Positions 61,208-64,000 of a DNA stretch of 64,000 bases are shown here, piece by piece (the stretch's first letter is position 1; each line of letters starts with the position of its first letter). The stretch comes from Terriglobia bacterium. GTDB taxonomy: Bacteria > Acidobacteriota > Terriglobia > Terriglobales > Acidobacteriaceae. The stretch lies in the NCBI GenBank assembly GCA_020072815.1, contig JAIQGE010000001.1, positions 310,001 through 374,000 of the forward strand, given 5' to 3'. The translations under genes were made by a program, and so were the position numbers. The notes beneath the pieces were generated by a model that saw only the letters and a program-made list of their open reading frames with translations, made no database searches and was not told the origin of the DNA.

Positions 61208-61891
61208 ATGAACATGCATAAGCCCCAGCAAGCCGCACTCGCCCACGTCGAAGCGGAGATCGAAGCGAGCGTCGAAACGGGCGTTAGAACGGGCGTCAAA
61301 ACGAAAGACGACGGCGGCCAAAGTGAATTTGTCACCATTGCCAAAGTGACAAAGACCCAGGGGCGGATCGGCGAAGTAGCAGCCGCACTGCTGACCGACT
61401 TCCCTGAACGGTTTACCACGCGCAAACGGCTGTTCGCGCTCGGGCCCCAGGGCCGGCGGCGCGAATTGGGCCTGGAAGACCACTGGTTCCACAAGGAACA
61501 GGTTGTGCTGAAGTTTGCCGGCGTGGATTCCATCACCCAGGCGGAAGAGTTGATTGGCTGGGAGATTCAGGTCCCGGTGAGCGAACGGGCCGCGCTGGAA
61601 GCCGGCTCGGTGTACGTAAGCGATCTGGCAGGCTGCTCGGTGTTGGACCACGGCAGCGAAATTGGCAAGGTGGAGGACGTCCAGTTCGGCAGCGGAGAAG
61701 CGCCGCTGCTGGTGGTCCGAAGCGATGCCGGCTGCGGACACAAGGAATTTCTGGTCCCTTTTGCCGCCGAGTTCGTGGAGAGCGTGGCACTGGAGCAGAA
61801 AAAGATTTTTATGAAGTTGCCGTCCGGACTTTTAGACCTGGACGCGCCGCTGACCGAAGAGGAAAAACAGCGGCAGCAACAACAAGATTGA
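61208..61891 (+). CDS. rimM: Ribosome maturation factor RimM
   Basis: About 227 aa (ATG 61208; a GTG at 61205 is in frame). RimM domain: FVTIAKVTKTQGRIGEVAAALLTDFPERF, VVLKFAGVDSITQAEELIGWEI, and a PRC-barrel with VSDLAGCSVLDHG and IGKVEDVQFG. It binds uS19 and helps 30S maturation. The first 40 residues are an extension with a repeated ETGVRTGVKTK pattern, absent from most RimM proteins. Confidence 0.95.
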   Translation: MNMHKPQQAALAHVEAEIEASVETGVRTGVKTKDDGGQSEFVTIAKVTKTQGRIGEVAAALLTDFPERFTTRKRLFALGPQGRRRELGLEDHWFHKEQVVLKFAGVDSITQAEELIGWEIQVPVSERAALEAGSVYVSDLAGCSVLDHGSEIGKVEDVQFGSGEAPLLVVRSDAGCGHKEFLVPFAAEFVESVALEQKKIFMKLPSGLLDLDAPLTEEEKQRQQQQD

Positions 61892-61900
61892 GATCCGCCG

Positions 61901-62725
61901 ATGAAGTTCGAGATGGTCACGATTTTTCCGGACTTCTTCCGCGGGCCGTTGGATTACGGCATTGTGCGCAAAGCGCGCGAAGCCGGGCTCATTGAAATAT
62001 TGCTGCACGACTTGCGCGAGTTCACCACGGACAAGCATCGCACCGTGGATGACCGTCCCTTCGGCGGCGGGGAAGGCATGGTGCTCAAGCCGGAACCGCT
62101 GTTCAAGTGCGTGGAATCGCTGGGCGTGGCGCCGCGGGAAGCGCGCATGGACCCCGAGTCGCGGGAAACGGTGATTTTGCTTTCGCCGCAAGGCCAGATG
62201 TTCACGCAGGCGGTGGCGCAAGAGTTGGCGGGGTTGGAGCGGATCATCATGATTTGCGGCCGCTACGAAGGCGTGGATGAACGCGTTTCTGAAGCGCTGG
62301 CTGACCGAGAGATCTCCGTCGGCGACTACGTGCTCAGCGGCGGCGAGCTGGGCGCAGCGGTGATCGTGGACGCAGTCACACGGCTGCTCCCCGGAGCCCT
62401 GGGCAACGAGGCTTCTGCCCAGCAGGAAAGTTTTACGGCGACGCAGAAGTCCGCAAGCGAAGGCCCGGGACCGGAAATTACGGCGCCGGACAGCACATGC
62501 GGTTCCGGCGGATTGCTCGACTATCCGCATTACACACGGCCGGCGGAGTTTCGCGGCATGGCGGTGCCGGACGTGCTCATGGGCGGCAACCATGACCAGA
62601 TTCGCAAGTGGCGGCGGCGCAAAGCGCTGGAAAAAACGCTGAGCAACCGTCCGGACCTGCTGCGGGAAGAAGAACTGAGCGTGGAAGATTGTAAGATGCT
62701 CCAGGAGTTGAAGAGAAGCAAATAG
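61901..62725 (+). CDS. trmD: tRNA (guanine37-N1)-methyltransferase TrmD
   Basis: 274 aa. SPOUT methyltransferase: MKFEMVTIFPDFF, DRPFGGGEGMVLKPEP, GRYEGVDERV, ISVGDYVLSGGELGA with the trefoil-knot SAM site, then LLDYPHYTRP and MGGNHDQIRKWRR. It methylates G37 of tRNAs. Residues about 178-203 are an extra segment between QESF and GLLDYPHYTRP. The stop codon lies in a heptanucleotide tract. Confidence 0.97.
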   Translation: MKFEMVTIFPDFFRGPLDYGIVRKAREAGLIEILLHDLREFTTDKHRTVDDRPFGGGEGMVLKPEPLFKCVESLGVAPREARMDPESRETVILLSPQGQMFTQAVAQELAGLERIIMICGRYEGVDERVSEALADREISVGDYVLSGGELGAAVIVDAVTRLLPGALGNEASAQQESFTATQKSASEGPGPEITAPDSTCGSGGLLDYPHYTRPAEFRGMAVPDVLMGGNHDQIRKWRRRKALEKTLSNRPDLLREEELSVEDCKMLQELKRSK

Positions 62726-62747
62726 CAATTGGCAACTAGCAATTGGC
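62720..62747 (-). repeat. Heptanucleotide tandem tract over the trmD stop
   Basis: AAATAGC, AATTGGC, AACTAGC, AATTGGC in 7-bp phase. The TAG of trmD (62723-62725) is inside the first unit. Orientation is opposite to the tract at 62813. Confidence 0.75.
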
Positions 62748-62812
62748 TCACCTAAAGGAGCCCAACAAAAACTGGAAGAGCACGCTGATCGCGTTCCCAG
62801 CTTTAGCTGAAC

Positions 62813-62847
62813 TAATTGCTAAGTGCTAATTGCTAAGTGCTGAGCGG
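62813..62847 (+). repeat. Heptanucleotide tandem tract, 5 units
   Basis: TAATTGC, TAAGTGC, TAATTGC, TAAGTGC, TGAGCGG, between trmD and rplS. Confidence 0.75.
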
Positions 62848-62906
62848 TAAAGCTAGCGGATCGAATGCTGCTATCGCGCACAAAGAATTTGAGAGGAAAA
62901 GAAATC

Positions 62907-63293
62907 ATGTCCCAACATCCCATCATGGCCAAACTCGCTGCCAAGCTGCAGCGCACCGACCTTCCTGAAATCAAAGCGGGTGACACCGTCCGCGTGCAAG
63001 TGAAGATCAAGGAAGGCGACAAAGAGCGTGTACAGGCCTTTGAAGGCACGGTGATTTCCCGGACCAACGGCCCCACCGGCAGCTTCACCGTCCGCAAAAT
63101 GAGTTTTGGCACCGGCGTGGAACGCATTTTCCCCTTCAACTCCAAGGTGATTGACAAGGTTGAAGTGGTGCGCTCCAACCAGGTGCGCCGCGCCCGGCTG
63201 TTCTACCTGCGCGGACTCCGCGGCAAGGCGGCCCGCCTGCGCGAAGTGGATACGCGCACGCAGGTTGCAGCGCCAGTGGCCACAGAAGGCTAA
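62907..63293 (+). CDS. rplS: Ribosomal protein bL19
   Basis: About 128 aa from the ATG at 62907 (GAGAGG upstream); the frame is open to 62865. bL19: [72 protein letters not shown]. Large subunit, near the subunit interface. Usual place after trmD. Confidence 0.97.
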   Translation: MSQHPIMAKLAAKLQRTDLPEIKAGDTVRVQVKIKEGDKERVQAFEGTVISRTNGPTGSFTVRKMSFGTGVERIFPFNSKVIDKVEVVRSNQVRRARLFYLRGLRGKAARLREVDTRTQVAAPVATEG

Positions 63294-63425
63294 CGCTAGA
63301 TTTCAGCCGCGAGTTCGCGCGAAGGAGCGTCTTATCGCCGCCCGGACCTATTCTGGTTCGGTTCGCTGATGTTTTCTTCGCATGGACTCGCGGATGCTTT
63401 TCAACTGCGCTATCCTTAGTGGCGC

Positions 63426-64000
63426 ATGTCTGCCGCATCCACGCCGGTCCGCAAGCGACGCAAGAAGACTCCCGTCCCCATCAATCCTGAAACCGGCCTG
63501 CCCTATTCCCAGGGCACCATGAAGATGCGCCTGCTCAAACGGCTCAAGTGCACGCAGAAATTTGAAAAGCTGGCGTGGATGTCCGGTGCTGAGCTGGTGG
63601 CCGGCGTTGATGAAGTCGGCCGCGGATCATGGTTTGGGCCCGTCGTCGCCGCAGCGGTGATCCTTGAGCCTAACTATCGCATCAAAGGCCTGCGCGACTC
63701 CAAGCTCCTGGACCAGGCCACCCGCGAGAAACTCGCCGAGCGAATCAAAGACCACGCCATCGCCTGGGCCGTGGCCGCCGTGGACGTTGCGCGCATAGAC
63801 CAGCTCAACATCTATCACGCGTCTTTACTTGCGATGCGCAACGCCGTCGCTCAGCTTACGCCCGCAGCCGACCACTTGCTGATTGACGCCGTCAAGCTCG
63901 ACTACGACTGCCCGCAGACCAACATCATCCACGGCGACGCGCTCTCCATTTCGATTGCCGCCGCATCCATCGTCGCCAAAGTACATCGCGACGAGATGAT
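63426..64000 (+). CDS. rnhB: Ribonuclease HII, cut by the right edge
   Basis: 191 residues seen, no stop before the edge. RNase HII: AGVDEVGRGSWFGPVVAAAVIL with the first active-site Asp and Glu, LRDSKLL, LLIDAVKLD and ISIAAASIVAKVHRDEM. It removes RNA from RNA/DNA hybrids and single ribonucleotides. An N-terminal extension of about 60 residues, rich in Lys/Arg and Pro, precedes the core. The last codon is incomplete. Confidence 0.95.
   Translation, partial: MSAASTPVRKRRKKTPVPINPETGLPYSQGTMKMRLLKRLKCTQKFEKLAWMSGAELVAGVDEVGRGSWFGPVVAAAVILEPNYRIKGLRDSKLLDQATREKLAERIKDHAIAWAVAAVDVARIDQLNIYHASLLAMRNAVAQLTPAADHLLIDAVKLDYDCPQTNIIHGDALSISIAAASIVAKVHRDEM

Noticed and set aside
60399-61238. 279-codon minus-strand ORF over rpsP and khpA
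   Set aside because: Both ribosomal-cluster genes are certain, and this frame has no domain.

Overview
The window looks like chromosomal DNA from an Acidobacteriota bacterium, most likely Terriglobia-like. This is an inference from gene content: exported DUF2911 and DinB-like proteins, a diheme cytochrome of the reaction-centre cytochrome type joined to a LolA-like domain, paired coiled-coil porins, TPR-rich exported proteins, and GC-rich coding DNA with intergenic spaces full of short repeats. No rRNA, tRNA, CRISPR array, insertion sequence or replication origin was recognised.

Layout. 1-3.1 kb: a type IV pilin-like protein, a DUF2911 protein and two paralogous exported Lys-tailed proteins. 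3.1-4.36 kb: repeat-rich DNA without genes. 4.36-8.33 kb: a defence cassette on the minus strand (XRE regulator, unknown 119-aa protein, McrB-like GTPase, McrC-like nuclease, C-terminal remnant of a PmeII-type restriction enzyme), with a perfect 16-bp palindrome in front of the regulator. 8.4-31.7 kb: mostly envelope and housekeeping genes (OmpA-like protein, MFS exporter, TonB-domain protein, TPR proteins, esterase, MBL hydrolase, PilZ, TRIC channel, peptide deformylase, diheme cytochrome, beta-propeller lipoprotein, class A PBP). 31.7-34.0 kb: lower-GC accessory DNA with membrane-anchored proteins of unknown function. 34.1-38.1 kb: a PLP decarboxylase, then an aromatic biosynthesis unit (chorismate mutase, DAHP synthase) behind what reads as a complete Phe/Tyr leader-peptide attenuator. 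The DAHP synthase carries a foreign C-terminal tail and is followed by an HNH nuclease. 38.3-48.9 kb: a membrane/His-rich protein pair, two paralogous porins sharing an almost identical 5' leader, a DsbD-N-like/redoxin pair, an Rsm22-type methyltransferase and a PilZ protein. 49.1-60.4 kb, minus strand: DinB and DUF1801 proteins, three tandem exported DinB-like paralogs, an MFS exporter, an APC permease, a PIG-L deacetylase and a hybrid histidine kinase. 60.6-64.0 kb: the ribosome-maturation cluster rpsP-khpA-rimM-trmD-rplS-rnhB, with rnhB cut by the window edge.

The strongest leads are (1) the aromatic-amino-acid attenuator at 35668-35882, with a 30-codon leader whose residues 6-16 alternate Phe and Tyr; (2) the twin porin leader element at about 41299 and 43407, which can be read both as a conserved pseudoknot-like RNA and as a conserved upstream ORF; (3) the aroF 3' fusion with an HNH cassette; (4) the McrBC-like defence cassette; and (5) several families of 7-, 8-, 9- and 15-bp tandem strings and twin-hairpin elements in intergenic DNA.
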